Assembly: GCA_963932465.1 (NCBI GenBank)
Contig: OZ010791.1
Coordinates: 619,449,800-619,513,799 of the forward strand
From: Maratus speciosus
Lineage: Eukaryota; Arthropoda; Arachnida; Araneae; Salticidae
Reading direction: 5' to 3'
DNA: 64,000 nucleotides
Shown: positions 31,641 to 42,002 of the stretch, one piece after another
How positions within the stretch are numbered: position 1 is the stretch's first letter
Layout of the letters: every line of letters starts with the position of its first letter
Made by a program: the position numbers and the translations under genes
Notes under the pieces: generated by a model
What the model was told of the DNA's origin: nothing
Databases searched by the model: none
What the model saw: the letters and a program-made list of their open reading frames with translations, nothing else

Positions 31641-32733
31641 AATAACAGATTTACGCGTTAGTGCAGAATACATGGTAAACCGAAAGAAAAAACAAGCATC
31701 GATAAAAGATTATTCTTTGATTTTTTGAACTACTATGCGCGAAAGATGAAGCATGTAATTTTATTGTTTAAATTAAATGATTTTCATTAAATTTCAGAAT
31801 TAGAGCAATTTTGCATTGGTAATATTTAATTTTGTGTTCAAATAATGTCTTTCTAAATTATTAAAAACAATAGGTTTAATAACAATCCAATTTCATTAAA
31901 AATTTCATTTTAAAGAACAGTACTAAAAGTTTCAAACGTAAAAAAAAAAAAAAAAAAAAAAATAAGATTTGTGCTTTTATTTTGGGTGGGGTGGGGGGGG
32001 GGGGGTGGGGGGGCTCTTTTGCATAAGCCGGAATATTGTCTGCCACGGAAATTTTTCTCAGTCCCTACCGATTCCGCCTTAGACAGAGTTTACTGTATTT
32101 TCTTTATGTAAAAGTTACAGGTCCGATTTTACTTTTAAATGACTTAATTTGGTAAAGATTCACAAAAATTTTTCATCTCTAAACTGAAAGTCCGATTTTT
32201 AATACAAAGAAATTTCTGAAGGGTCCTTTTTTAAGATGGCAAGTTTTGTGAAGGGTCCTTTTTAAGATAAAAAGATGCGGTACATTAGACAGGAAAATTT
32301 TCAAAATAACAACTATTGATAATGGTGATAAACTAAAGGCAGAATGACAATTGTGTAAAACAAGGTGTACCGTTATAAGTCAACTTTTAAAATCGCAGCT
32401 AATTTTAAAGCATATTTAAAGATAAGATTTTTAGTCTTATACCGTTAAATAGCCATCGAAATTTTATTTTTTCTACTTTCTTTGTTTTTATTGTATCAAA
32501 GTTCGGGCATAATTTATCATACCTGTGATATTCATTTAATTGAGGGTGAATTTTATTACATTAATAGTTATATTTATTGATATAGAATGTAGATTTTTAT
32601 TAATCGTATTTCATATTGCATTAAAACATAATTTACTTTTTTTTTTATTTCGGGTTCGGGTGGGGTTGCGGGTTGGCTTCAAATGGAATTTTCGGGTCGG
32701 GTTGGGTTGACTCTAAACCCAAGCTTGCATAAC

Positions 32734-33794
32734 CAAACAGACAGATTATAGGCCTAAGGGCCTATAGATAGATTAGGACGACTTTTAGGGTCTGGTGGCC
32801 TAACAATTTTAAACATATCCCGATTTTTCACTCACGCTATGAAAAATTTTTATAAGTAAAATATCGAAATACATGAATAATGTTTGTCAAACCGCAACAT
32901 CATGAAGTCCAAGAAATCTCTTCAAAATATTCTTAGATGGATGATGTATTTCTCTAATGCTATTTTCTTAAAAGGAGTAACAAGTACTAACTAGACTTAT
33001 GAATTTCAAACACTATAAATTTTTAACGATATATCTGATATAAAAGTAGGTATCCAAAATACAGAAGAAACAAACTAAATTTTTTTCATTTTCTAATTTT
33101 TTAAGGGAAAAAATTCTCGAGGTTTGAATTGTCTTCTTTTAAGAGCCACTAAGCTGCTTAATCCCAGCACTGTCCCATGCAAGAGGATTGAAACATCAAA
33201 TAATGAAATCGGGTTATTAAACAAGTTGTTTTAACAGGAATTTATTGAGGTGTAAAAGACGTGTGCCAAGTTAATCCGCACGCTTGTTAGTTAATTCAAA
33301 ATAAACCGATTCGTATGAAACAAAAATTCTAAACTGAAATACATGAATTCAATCCATTTTATCAAAAACAAATTTTGAACCTACCACCATTTGTAAGGAA
33401 ATAACAACAATATCATTTCATTACATCCCACAACTGTATCGTATCCGGATGATTCAAGCATATGATTCTTCAAGGACATTTGAAAGATGAAAATGGATGA
33501 AAATTGCAATGCTCCAAGAAATGCTGTGTAATTTAATTTAGTGATGGAACAAGCAGAATTAACCAATCCCATCTCTAAAAATATCCGCGTAATTTTTTAA
33601 CTTCGACAAATTGGTAGACAGGATTTGATAAATCTTGACACGGATTTTCATAACGCTTTTTACATCGAACGCAAAGGCGGACGCAAAATTTAGGTATCAG
33701 AATGATTTTTAAATTATTTAATCAAACTTTCTTCTACCTTAGGAACATTTGAATTCCACGAAAATTTCTTTTTCAATATCTTTATTACAATATA
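32734..33794. other. No recognised gene
   Basis: AT-rich sequence with a TATAGGCCTAAGGGCCTATAG palindrome (in parts: TATAGGCC and GGCCTATAG) at about 32747-32767. A 63-codon minus-strand frame at 33381-33572 has no motif. Confidence 0.4.
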
Positions 33795-34453
33795 CAGTAA
33801 AACCTCCCTAAAGCGACCACGTTCAGCTTCCGTTCCAATAAAAGGTGGTCCTTCCGAGAGATGGTCTCTTAATGGAGGTCATGTTTAAATCTAGATTTTA
33901 ATTGTTTAAAAAAGGTAACAACGGTTTATCTTTTATAACTTTTATTTCCAAGTCCTTTCGAAGTAAAATAGTAGTAAATAAGTGCCTTTTTTTTTGACGG
34001 GAACAAATAACTACAAGTTCATTCATTTATCTGTTTCTTTGAGAGTTTCCTGACAGAATAGGGCAGGAGAGTTTACCGACCGTCATTCTTAATTTGTCAT
34101 CGAAGTTAAATTCATTGCCTAAAAAGGCATAAAGGGGTTTAAACACTTAAAAGTTACCGGAATAATAATAATAATAATAATAAATCTAAACTTCGTTTAG
34201 AAGTTTGATGAATAATGCGCTCACCGGGATTTTTCTTCTAATAAAATCTTCTTCAAGCGACCCGAAAAAAACGGAATTTGTTTCATTTTCTTCAAAGAAA
34301 GTGGTCGCTCATGGAGGGAGTTCAACTGGGATGATCTCTGAGTGGAGGTAAAATTAGTATTGAGCCTATGGGAATAAATTTCGTTCCATGAAAAGATGAT
34401 CGTTCAGGGAGGTGATCGCTTAATGGAGGTGGTCGCACAGGGAGGTTTCACTG
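33795..34453 (+). mobile_element. pogo/Tigger-type MITE, copy 2
   Basis: A 659-bp unit flanked by TA (33793-33794, 34454-34455). It starts CAGTAAAACCTCCCTAAAGC and ends with the reverse complement of CAGTGAAACCTCCCTGTGCG. The interior includes an AAT microsatellite (34160-34183). Same family as 7632-8404 and 62082-62853. Confidence 0.85.
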
Positions 34454-34514
34454 TATATTGACACTTTCGTCATCTTTTTACAGTAAATGTATACCGGAAA
34501 AAATAACAACTTAC

Positions 34515-35951
34515 TTTCAAATAAATATCATGACATTTTCGAAAATATCAAAAATATCCGATATTTTGATATATATCCGATATTTTCTATATATATCCGA
34601 TATTTTCAAAATAGTAAACTCCCTGACAATAAACATTTTTAAGCATAATATAAATTAGAAACTATAACATATTGCACTAAACATGAAAACTCAATCAAAC
34701 AATATTCTAAAAATAGATTTCTCTTTTTCCTTTTTAACCATTTGGAAAAATGGTTATTGTCCTCGGTCAAGGTAGGAAATCAAAAACATATCCGAAGCGT
34801 TTTATTGGTCTAATCCGCATTTTATTCGTTTTTTGATTGATCTATACAGTAATCTGTATGTTCCCTTTACTTTCAACAGAGACGGAGACTTCTGTTGCCA
34901 CTATGATAAAAAAGTAATAAAAACAACAAAAAAAAATTTATAACTCAGAAACAAATTGAGATACAGCTTTCAAACAAATTGCATTTAAAAGTACATTTTT
35001 TTCTCCATACGACGGTGTAAAAAGTAATATTGTGGGATGTTTAGAAGTTTAAGAATGAAATGTCATTTAAAATTGGTCCAGGAATATTAATGTTTAATCC
35101 ATGGCGTACGTAATGTATGACCAGCTCCGTAGAAGTTTAAAAATTTACAGTACCGAAAAATGTAATTCATGGCGTACGTAATGTATGATCAACTCCGTGC
35201 GATTTTTTTATGTCTTAAATTTTAGTCTTTGAAAAAATAATTTTCCAAATGGTCGTTGTAATTTGTTAAAAATTGCATTTTTTTTTTTTCCACTTAGAGC
35301 AAAATTGAAGATCAACTAACTGAAAACAGATACAATTTGCGTTATATACACACTTATAAAAAAGCAAACTATAGGATTCAGTATCAAGTATCAAGAAATC
35401 TATGAAACAAAAATTTTAAATCCAAAATAGTTTTTTTTTTTTTTATTTGAGAATTTTAACATAAATTTCAAAAATGTAAGCTTGTCTTATTTTTTATTCA
35501 CTGACATGTTGTACAGTTCAGACTCGACTAAACCAAATCAGAAAAGATTCTCTTCTAATGAAGCTGTATATTACTGATTATCCAAATTAGACAGTTTATC
35601 TTTCAATGGCTGTTCTGAATTAATTATGTCTGACATAATTATTAGGTCTACAAAATAAGGTTAAAAATAAAAATTTCAAACAAAGCTTGGAAAAAATATT
35701 TACTTTCTTCTTTGGCTACAAAACTCGCTGCCAGTGACAAAATTTCTTTCTCTACAGAATAACACAGCCCATGACAGTTGAAAATTTCATTTATACTCGT
35801 TTTGACAAAAAATATCAAAATTATCTTGGACAGTGATATTTTGAAAATAAATATCAAGTATGTATGAAAATATAGAAAATATAAAAAATCTTGATATTTT
35901 AAAAATAAATATCGGATATATATATCTATTGATATATATCAACGAACCCTG
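34515..35951 (-). mobile_element. ATATCGG hAT-like element, longest copy
   Basis: The left end reads AAATATCATGACATTTTCG and the right end ATCAACGAACCCTG, the complement of the CAGGGTTCG terminus. Interior blocks match 3425-3990 and 18600-19182. An insertion or divergent stretch at about 34740-35270 contains material related to 14290-14480 and a 65-bp tandem duplication (CATGGCGTACGTAATGTATG at 35100 and 35165). No transposase domain was recognised. Confidence 0.55.
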
Positions 35952-35984
35952 AGTAGTAATAATAAAAATATGCCTGCTGAAATC

Positions 35985-36290
35985 GGTAAGATTTTTTTTT
36001 TTTTTTTTTTTTGCATTCAGTAGCTGAGGTCGATCTGTAACAAAGACCGATTTTACTTTTTCGATTTTCTTTGCAGGTTTTTTTTAATGATAATTCTTTC
36101 ACTTCCGAAACCGGTTCGAAAGTAAAACTATCCTAATAATAATAAACCAAACCCGTAAGCAAAATTGAAAAAGTAAAAAACGGCTTTTGTACAGATCGAT
36201 CTCAGTTAGCCAATGTTAAAAAAATTGTTTAAATATATTGAAATGCAAACGAGCTATCTCAAAAAATTCTCCTATAGGATTAACATTAGC
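35985..36290. repeat. Foldback repeat (ACCGGTT-centred), copy 3
   Basis: Centre GAAACCGGTTCGAAAGT near 36108. The arms contain TTTACTTTTTCGATTTT / AAAATTGAAAAAGTAAAA and end GAAATGCAAACGAG, as in 25150-25470. The left edge is a T run of about 22. Confidence 0.65.
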
Positions 36291-36551
36291 AAATGGCTGT
36301 TTTCGAGAGAGTGAAGAAGCCTCTTAAAATTTATAGTAGCGTGCATATCATGCAAAAGCAAACGTACTTACAGACTACGGACCTCAGCATCAAATTCAAA
36401 TGCAAACAAAAAAAAAAAAAAAAAAAAAAAATTAAGCTTAAAACATCTTTTTTTACGCCTTACTATAAATGGCGTTTTAAACCAAACATATCGAAATTCA
36501 ACATTTACGAAAGTAAAAATTAAATTCCTGTTGGAATGCAAAATTTTTTTC

Positions 36552-36556
36552 AAGGT
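36552..36556. repeat. Target-site duplication AAGGT, left
   Basis: AAGGT abuts the 5' LTR and is repeated at 42003-42007 after the 3' LTR. Five base pairs is the usual length for Ty1/copia integrase. Confidence 0.9.
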
Positions 36557-37036
36557 TGTTAGAAAATGCTCTTTTGTTTTCAAGAACATCCACCAGATGG
36601 CAGCATCAGACAATCATTTTTTATTTGATCTACTGTGACAGACACTCAGTTCAGTGAGTGTTGCTTCTCCCCTTATAGCAGTTGGCAGCAAAATGCTGCT
36701 TGATTAAAAAAAATTCAATAATATTCCAAAGGAATATAATATGATAAAAAAAAAAAAAAACTGCAACAAGCCATAGTTCAAAGTATTTCTTTGTGTTTGT
36801 AAATAGTCTTATACATCTGTTTTGTTTTTATTGTGAAGTGTGATCTGTACTGTGACCAGCATATATATTATTCTAGTGTATTCAATCTTCTAATAAATGT
36901 TTTTTGTTCATCCAAAGAAGAGTATATTTCCATTGAAACACATCAAAACATAAAGGTAAAACTTTTAACCTTTTTTATTGTTTACCTATTGAGGAATTTC
37001 GTATTCATGCCTTCCATATGGAATAACATTCTAACA
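36557..37036 (+). repeat. 5' LTR of the copia element
   Basis: Begins TGTTAGAA and ends TTCTAACA, an 8-bp perfect inverted repeat. It is 480 bp and matches the 3' LTR in my reading except for 15 versus 14 A in the run starting at 36736. It contains a TATA-like ATATATATTA (36861-36870) and AATAAA (36892-36897), plausible promoter and polyadenylation signals. Confidence 0.95.
36861..36897 (+). promoter_or_regulatory. LTR TATA-like box and AATAAA signal
   Basis: ATATATATTA is followed 22 bp later by AATAAA. The corresponding AATAAA in the 3' LTR is at 41858-41863. Spacing suggests a very short region between start and polyadenylation signal. The transcription start itself cannot be read from sequence. 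Confidence 0.4.
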
Positions 37037-37490
37037 GTCGATTATGAGACTGAACTTATCTCAATTTTAAATATAGTAATATAAAAGAAGAAAATATAAT
37101 ATAATTAAATTCAAAGAAATAATTATTTTCTGAATGTTGGTATTTTTCACAAGTGAATGATATAAAAGAAAATTCAAAGAATTGTTCTTATTTTGAAACC
37201 AAAAGTGTATTGATAAGAAAAGAAATTATTTTGATTTTGATTTTGCCAGTTTCTTATTGAAATTTTATTATATAAGTTGCAAATGTAAATTTATGTTTTA
37301 AACAAAGAATTTAACATTTAAGAACAGTTTTTCTGAAATCAAAAGTAACTTCAAAAATTGTTCTCAAGAATTTTATTTTGTTCTTATTTCATCATTAGCA
37401 TTATATTTGAGTTTATAATTGTTGTTTTGATGTATTAATAAGAGAAAAAGTTTTATTTTCTGTAAAATAAGCAAATATTATTATATCATA
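37037..37490 (+). other. Copia leader with primer-binding site
   Basis: Three bases after the LTR, GATTATGAGACTGA (37040-37053) is the exact complement of TCAGTCTCATAATC, the anticodon arm of animal elongator tRNA-Met (CAT). Priming from an internal tRNA fragment rather than the 3' end is established for Drosophila copia, which uses initiator tRNA-Met. The rest of the leader is AT-rich and carries no frame. Confidence 0.75.
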
Positions 37491-40277
37491 ATGTCTAGTA
37501 TTAGAGAATCTCATTATGTTGATAAATTAACTGATGACAACTATTCAGTTTGGAAGTTTAAAATAGAGCAATTGTTAATCAAAGAAGGTTTGTATGATGT
37601 TGTATTTGAACCTAAAAAGGAAAATGATGATAATTGGGTAAAAAATGATAGAAATGCTAGGGCATTAATTTGTTTAAATATCTCAGATTCACAAATTGTT
37701 CATGTCAGACATGCTAAAAGTGCTAAAGAGACATATGATCAATTGAAATCTGTTCATGAAAGAGTAAATTTAACAAATAAACTTTATCTTCTTAGGAAGC
37801 TGTATTCCATTAAATATAATGAAAGCATTAAAATGCAGGATCATATTAATTCTGTCTTAGAATTAGCAGAAAAATTAAGAAGTATAGGTGAAGTAATACA
37901 AGATGATAATTTAATAGCTATTTTGCTCTGTTCCTTACCAAATTCTTATAGTACCTTTATAACTGCTATTGAAAGTAAATATGAAACAGATTTATCATTA
38001 AAATATGTTCAAAACAAATTAATTGATGAGTATCTTAGAAGAGTTGAAACTAAACAAATTTCAACAAAATTTGAATCTATTGCTTTGAAGGGTAATAGGG
38101 ATAAACCAAAGCATTTGAATAAGCAAAAATTTTGTTCTCATTGCAAAAAGAATAATCACAACCGTGAAGATTGTTTTCACTTAAAGGGTAATAATACTAA
38201 CAAAACAAAACCAAATTTCACCCAAGATAGATCACGTCAACAGTTTAAAAAACCAAACAATTTCTCTGCCTCTACTGCTAGTCAAAATGAAAATCTATCA
38301 GATTCTCAAAACTATCATGAATTAATGGAAGAATCAAATTCTTTGAATTTTGTTATGAAATCTCAACAAAATGGAAATAAAAACAAAAATTTGTCTTTTG
38401 TTATTGATTCAGGTGCGTCTGTTCATTTAGCTAATTCCTTGGAACTGTTCTCAGAATTAAAAAGTTCGAATAAAGATACAATTACAATTGCTAATGGAAC
38501 TAAATTAACTGCAAAGGGAAAGGGTAAATGTACTTTTAATATTGAAACACTTAATGGTCAAACAAATAGAGTTACATTAGATCATGTGCTTTATGTTCCC
38601 GAGTTGGATAGTAATTTATTATCTGTCCAGTCTTGTACTGAGAAAGGTTTTGTTGTAACATTTAAAGATGATATATGTTTAATTAAAAAGGGCAACATCT
38701 TAGTTGCAGATGCAAAAGCTGATGAGGGGTTATACAGATTAAAAATAATACCTACAAATGAAAAGGTATATAGTGCTTCAGAAATATTACCCGTTTGTTC
38801 TAATGTTAACTGCATTCTAAAATGGCACCAAAGGCTGGGCCATAGAAATTTGGAATCCATCAAGAAAATTCAAAAGGATGATTTAGCTTTAGGTATTACT
38901 GTGAATAATTGTTCTCATAATACTGAATGTTCAAGTTGCATAAAAGCTAAGTTAACAGAAAAATCATTTCCAAAAGAAACGCAATACAGAAGTAAAAAAC
39001 CACTTGATTTGATATACAGCGACGTATGCGGTCCTGCAGAAACAAAAAGTATGGGATCAAAAAGATATTTCGTTACATTTATTGATGATTACTCTCGTTA
39101 TACACAAGTATATTTTATTTCTTCTAAAGATGAAGTATTTGATAAATTAAAAGAGTATGTTGCATCAACAACAAACAAATTTAGATTGAAGATTAAATCT
39201 TTGCGTAGTGACAATGGAACAGAATATTGCAACGAATCTGTCAAAGACTACCTTAAAAACTTAGGAATAAATCATGAAACAACGACGCCATATTCACCGT
39301 CCCAAAATGGAGTTGCAGAAAGAAAGAATCGCTCGCTTATTGAAATGAGTAAAGCCATGCTTATAAATGCTAAATTGCCAAAAACATTCTGGGCAGAAGC
39401 CATAGCTACAGCAGCCTACTTACAAAATAGATTACCCACAAAATCAACTGAAAAGACACCATATGAACTGTGGAATGGGCATAAGCCAAATTTGAGTCAC
39501 CTTAAAGTATTTGGATGCAAAGCATATGTGTATGTTCATAAACAGAAGAGACAAAAATTTGACGAAAAGGCCACTGAAGGAGTCTTTGTTGGTTACGATT
39601 TAAGAAGCAAAGGATATCGAATTTATATAGGCGGTAGAAAAATAGTGATAAGCAGAACAGTGAAGTTTTTTGAAAATATGAACTGTGAAAATGTCTTTCA
39701 AGAAAATCCTGAAGAGCGAATCTCAGATTTAATGCATTTAAATTTTTCAGAAGAAAATCTTGAAAATGATAGTGATGCTATCCAAATAGAAAATACTGCA
39801 GAAGAAATAAATACGGATGAAAAATCAGTAGATAGCCCAACAACTGAAGAAAGTGAAGATAATTTCCAGAGAAGAATATCTAACAGAGAGACTAAAGGAA
39901 TTCCACCAGAAAGATATTCTTACAAAACTGAAGACAGTTGTTCCAAAAATCAAGATCCTGAAACTTTTAAAGATGTTTTACAATTACCAGTAAAAGATCA
40001 ACAGAAATGGTTTCAAGCTATGAAGGAAGAATTTAACTCTTTAAAGGAAAATGAAGTGTTTGAGCTTGTTACTTTACCCAAAGGCAAGCACGCCATTGGC
40101 TGTAAATGGGTTTACAAAACAAAACATAATGAAAATGGAGAAGCAATAAAATGCAAAGCACGATTAGTTGCCAAAGGTTTCGCTCAAAAATTAGGCACTG
40201 ATTATGATGAAACCTTCTCTCCTGTCGTCAAACATACAACTATTAGAGCTTTTTCTGACCTGGGCAGCTTATCATAA
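37491..40277 (+). CDS. Copia gag-pol polyprotein, 5' part
   Basis: Encodes Gag, protease, integrase and the start of reverse transcriptase, which together package RNA, cleave the polyprotein and integrate the cDNA. Visible landmarks: a UBN2-like Gag region (about 1-200), CX2CX4HX4C zinc knuckle (C215, C218, H223, C228), aspartic protease DSG (D306), integrase zinc-binding H446, H451, C480, C483, and the D,D-35-E triad D511, D574, E610. Reverse transcriptase begins near residue 835 with WFQAMKEEF and CKARLVAKGF. The first ATG after the leader is taken as the start; it lies 454 bp beyond the LTR. Homology holds to residue 920 (40250). The last 8 residues are out of frame because of a one-base length change in the T run 40250-40254. 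All catalytic residues are present. Confidence 0.95.
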   Translation: MSSIRESHYVDKLTDDNYSVWKFKIEQLLIKEGLYDVVFEPKKENDDNWVKNDRNARALICLNISDSQIVHVRHAKSAKETYDQLKSVHERVNLTNKLYLLRKLYSIKYNESIKMQDHINSVLELAEKLRSIGEVIQDDNLIAILLCSLPNSYSTFITAIESKYETDLSLKYVQNKLIDEYLRRVETKQISTKFESIALKGNRDKPKHLNKQKFCSHCKKNNHNREDCFHLKGNNTNKTKPNFTQDRSRQQFKKPNNFSASTASQNENLSDSQNYHELMEESNSLNFVMKSQQNGNKNKNLSFVIDSGASVHLANSLELFSELKSSNKDTITIANGTKLTAKGKGKCTFNIETLNGQTNRVTLDHVLYVPELDSNLLSVQSCTEKGFVVTFKDDICLIKKGNILVADAKADEGLYRLKIIPTNEKVYSASEILPVCSNVNCILKWHQRLGHRNLESIKKIQKDDLALGITVNNCSHNTECSSCIKAKLTEKSFPKETQYRSKKPLDLIYSDVCGPAETKSMGSKRYFVTFIDDYSRYTQVYFISSKDEVFDKLKEYVASTTNKFRLKIKSLRSDNGTEYCNESVKDYLKNLGINHETTTPYSPSQNGVAERKNRSLIEMSKAMLINAKLPKTFWAEAIATAAYLQNRLPTKSTEKTPYELWNGHKPNLSHLKVFGCKAYVYVHKQKRQKFDEKATEGVFVGYDLRSKGYRIYIGGRKIVISRTVKFFENMNCENVFQENPEERISDLMHLNFSEENLENDSDAIQIENTAEEINTDEKSVDSPTTEESEDNFQRRISNRETKGIPPERYSYKTEDSCSKNQDPETFKDVLQLPVKDQQKWFQAMKEEFNSLKENEVFELVTLPKGKHAIGCKWVYKTKHNENGEAIKCKARLVAKGFAQKLGTDYDETFSPVVKHTTIRAFSDLGSLS

Positions 40278-41529
40278 AGCCAGAGTATTTCAAGTAGATG
40301 TTAAAACAGCCTTTCTACATGGTAAACTAGATAATGAAGAATTATACATGCATCAACCAGAAGGCTTTCATGATGAAGAAAATAAAGACAAAGTCTATAA
40401 ATTAAAAAAGGCTATATATGGTCTTAAACAAGCCGCCAAGTGCTGGAATGAAGAAATAGAGAATACTCTAAAGGCATATGGATTTAAACAAAGTGAAGCT
40501 GATCCATGTTTGTTCATAAAAGAAAAATCAAAGAAGACAATTCATCTCATACTGTATGTAGATGATATGCTGATGAGCTCAGAAGATGAAAATGAAGTTA
40601 ATGAAGTAATAAATTACTTAAAGAAATCTTATCCCATAACATCACTAGGAGAAGCAAAATACTTCTTAGGTATAGAAATTTACAGAAAAGAAGATGGAAG
40701 TTATTTACTTTCACAAAGAAGTAAAATAACTCAATTAGTTAAGGATTTTCAGCTTGAAGAAGCCAAACCAACTTATACCCCAATGGAAACTAACTATTAT
40801 AGTTTAGATAAAGAAGAAAATCTTTTATCATCAAATGATAATTATAGACAAGCTATAGGAAGTCTTTTATATATTTCCTCATGCACAAGACCTGATATTA
40901 CCGCTCCTACACACATACTAAGTCGAAGATGCAATAATCCAAGAGAAAAGGACTGGAATGCTGTTAAGAGGGTAATAAGATACTTAAAAACAACGAAAGA
41001 CCTTGATCTCCACATTTCTTCAAAAGAATATCCTAATATAGTTGCATACTCGGATGCAGACTGGGGACAAGATGCTACAGACAGAAAATCCACCTCAGGA
41101 AATGTAATCTTCTTAGGCAATAGCTGCATTTCTTGGTTCTCGCGAAAACAAACATGTGTGACGTTATCGTCAGCAGAAGCTGAATATGTGGCACTGTCAC
41201 AAGGAACTCAAGAGGTGCTATGGATCTTAAAATTATGTAAAGATCTCAATTTACAACAACATTTTCCTATTAGAATTTTTGAGGATAACCAATCTACAAT
41301 TAAATTGGTTGAAAGTGAAAAATTTAAATCCCGCACTAAGCACATTGATACAAAGTATCATTACATACGAGATTTAAAAACTAAAAATGTTATAGATGTC
41401 AAATATCTATCAACAAATGAAATGATAGCAGATATAATGACGAAGCCACTGCCAAAAGCCAAATTTGAACTTTGTAGAAACCTTATCCACCTGGTGTCAG
41501 ATTCTATCACAAAACGGGAGAGATGTTAG
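40255..41529 (+). CDS. Copia pol, 3' part: reverse transcriptase and RNase H
   Basis: Continues the polyprotein in a different frame for 424 codons and has no start codon of its own. The open frame extends back to an in-frame ATG at 40204, but that overlap is out of frame with Pol. Numbering from 40255, VDVKTAFLHG (from residue 14) carries the first catalytic Asp and YVDD (101-104) the other two. RNase H shows YSDADW (D267), SSAEAEY (305-311) and EDNQS (D344), followed by the copia-typical RTKHIDTKYHYIRD. This enzyme copies element RNA to DNA and removes the template. The stop TAG (41527-41529) lies inside the 3' LTR. As written, translation of this part would need a frameshift, re-initiation or a corrected assembly. 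Confidence 0.95.
   Translation: MTWAAYHKARVFQVDVKTAFLHGKLDNEELYMHQPEGFHDEENKDKVYKLKKAIYGLKQAAKCWNEEIENTLKAYGFKQSEADPCLFIKEKSKKTIHLILYVDDMLMSSEDENEVNEVINYLKKSYPITSLGEAKYFLGIEIYRKEDGSYLLSQRSKITQLVKDFQLEEAKPTYTPMETNYYSLDKEENLLSSNDNYRQAIGSLLYISSCTRPDITAPTHILSRRCNNPREKDWNAVKRVIRYLKTTKDLDLHISSKEYPNIVAYSDADWGQDATDRKSTSGNVIFLGNSCISWFSRKQTCVTLSSAEAEYVALSQGTQEVLWILKLCKDLNLQQHFPIRIFEDNQSTIKLVESEKFKSRTKHIDTKYHYIRDLKTKNVIDVKYLSTNEMIADIMTKPLPKAKFELCRNLIHLVSDSITKRERC
41511..41523 (+). promoter_or_regulatory. Polypurine tract of the copia element
   Basis: AAAACGGGAGAGA directly precedes the 3' LTR and is the expected plus-strand primer for reverse transcription. It also encodes the last residues of Pol (KRER-type), so coding and priming functions overlap. 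Confidence 0.8.
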
Positions 41530-42002
41530 AAAATGCTCTTTTGTTTTCAAGAACATCCACCAGATGGCAGCATCAGACAATCATTTTTTATTTGATCTAC
41601 TGTGACAGACACTCAGTTCAGTGAGTGTTGCTTCTCCCCTTATAGCAGTTGGCAGCAAAATGCTGCTTGATTAAAAAAAATTCAATAATATTCCAAAGGA
41701 ATATAATATGATAAAAAAAAAAAAAACTGCAACAAGCCATAGTTCAAAGTATTTCTTTGTGTTTGTAAATAGTCTTATACATCTGTTTTGTTTTTATTGT
41801 GAAGTGTGATCTGTACTGTGACCAGCATATATATTATTCTAGTGTATTCAATCTTCTAATAAATGTTTTTTGTTCATCCAAAGAAGAGTATATTTCCATT
41901 GAAACACATCAAAACATAAAGGTAAAACTTTTAACCTTTTTTATTGTTTACCTATTGAGGAATTTCGTATTCATGCCTTCCATATGGAATAACATTCTAA
42001 CA
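41524..42002 (+). repeat. 3' LTR of the copia element
   Basis: A 479-bp partner of 36557-37036 with the same TGTTAGAA and TTCTAACA ends. The first six bases contribute the last codon and stop of pol. AATAAA is at 41858-41863. Confidence 0.95.

Larger units (their letters stand above)
29429..32095 (+). mobile_element. pogo/Tigger-type DNA transposon, decayed
   Basis: A 2,667-bp unit between TA (29427-29428) and TA (32096-32097). The left terminus CAGTAAATTCTGTCTAAGG and right terminus, in reverse complement CAGTAAACTCTGTCTAAGG, match at 18 of 19 bases. Subterminal GCATAAG/CGGAAT and CCACGGAAA motifs recur inside both ends. The body encodes a broken CENP-B-HTH plus DDE transposase (30312-31640). 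Poly-A (31941-31962) and a G-rich run (31984-32012) lie near the right end. Target preference, termini and protein together support Tigger/pogo. Confidence 0.85.
29273..32285 (-). repeat. Older CAGGGTCC / GTGAAGGGTCC repeat, second layer
   Basis: The left part 29273-29428 and right part 32098-32285 together match the reverse complement of 58860-59290. Shared blocks include TCTGTCCAGAC (TCTGTTCAGAC in the other copy), TTCTTCTTTATACATTTT, ACTTTTAAATGA and TTTTGTGAAGGGTCCT. The Tigger-like element splits it at a TA. Confidence 0.65.
28794..32733. mobile_element. GGGTCGGG-rich hAT-like element, outermost layer of a nest
   Basis: The left part reads TCCTGCATCGGGTCGTGTTG then GCGGGTCGGGTT. The right part (32645-32733) reads TTCGGGTTCGGGTGGGG and GGGTCGGGTTGGGTTGAC. 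These are the two GC-rich ends of the family seen at 1-883. Everything between about 28925 and 32640 is interior plus later insertions. Boundaries are approximate and superfamily assignment is by terminal style. Confidence 0.5.
36557..42002 (+). mobile_element. Ty1/copia LTR retrotransposon, near-complete
   Basis: A 5,446-bp element with LTRs of 480 and 479 bp, AAGGT target duplications, primer-binding site, one long gag-pol frame broken once, and a polypurine tract. Domain order (protease, integrase, reverse transcriptase, RNase H) is that of copia and not gypsy. LTR near-identity implies very recent insertion. There is no envelope gene. The integrity of its signals suggests it could be mobilised if the frame break is a sequencing artefact or is supplied in trans. 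Confidence 0.97.

Noticed and set aside
36833..37084. 83-codon frame in the 5' LTR, repeated at 41799-42053 in the 3' LTR
   Set aside because: It exists twice only because the LTRs are duplicates. It runs through LTR signals and into unrelated flanks with different ends.
38591..38863. Minus-strand frames antisense to gag-pol (also 40842-41129)
   Set aside because: Shadows of the highly supported plus-strand polyprotein.
40204..40277. Programmed frameshift explanation for the copia gag-pol break
   Set aside because: The break lies in the middle of reverse transcriptase, not between gag and pol, and a homopolymer length change explains it more simply.
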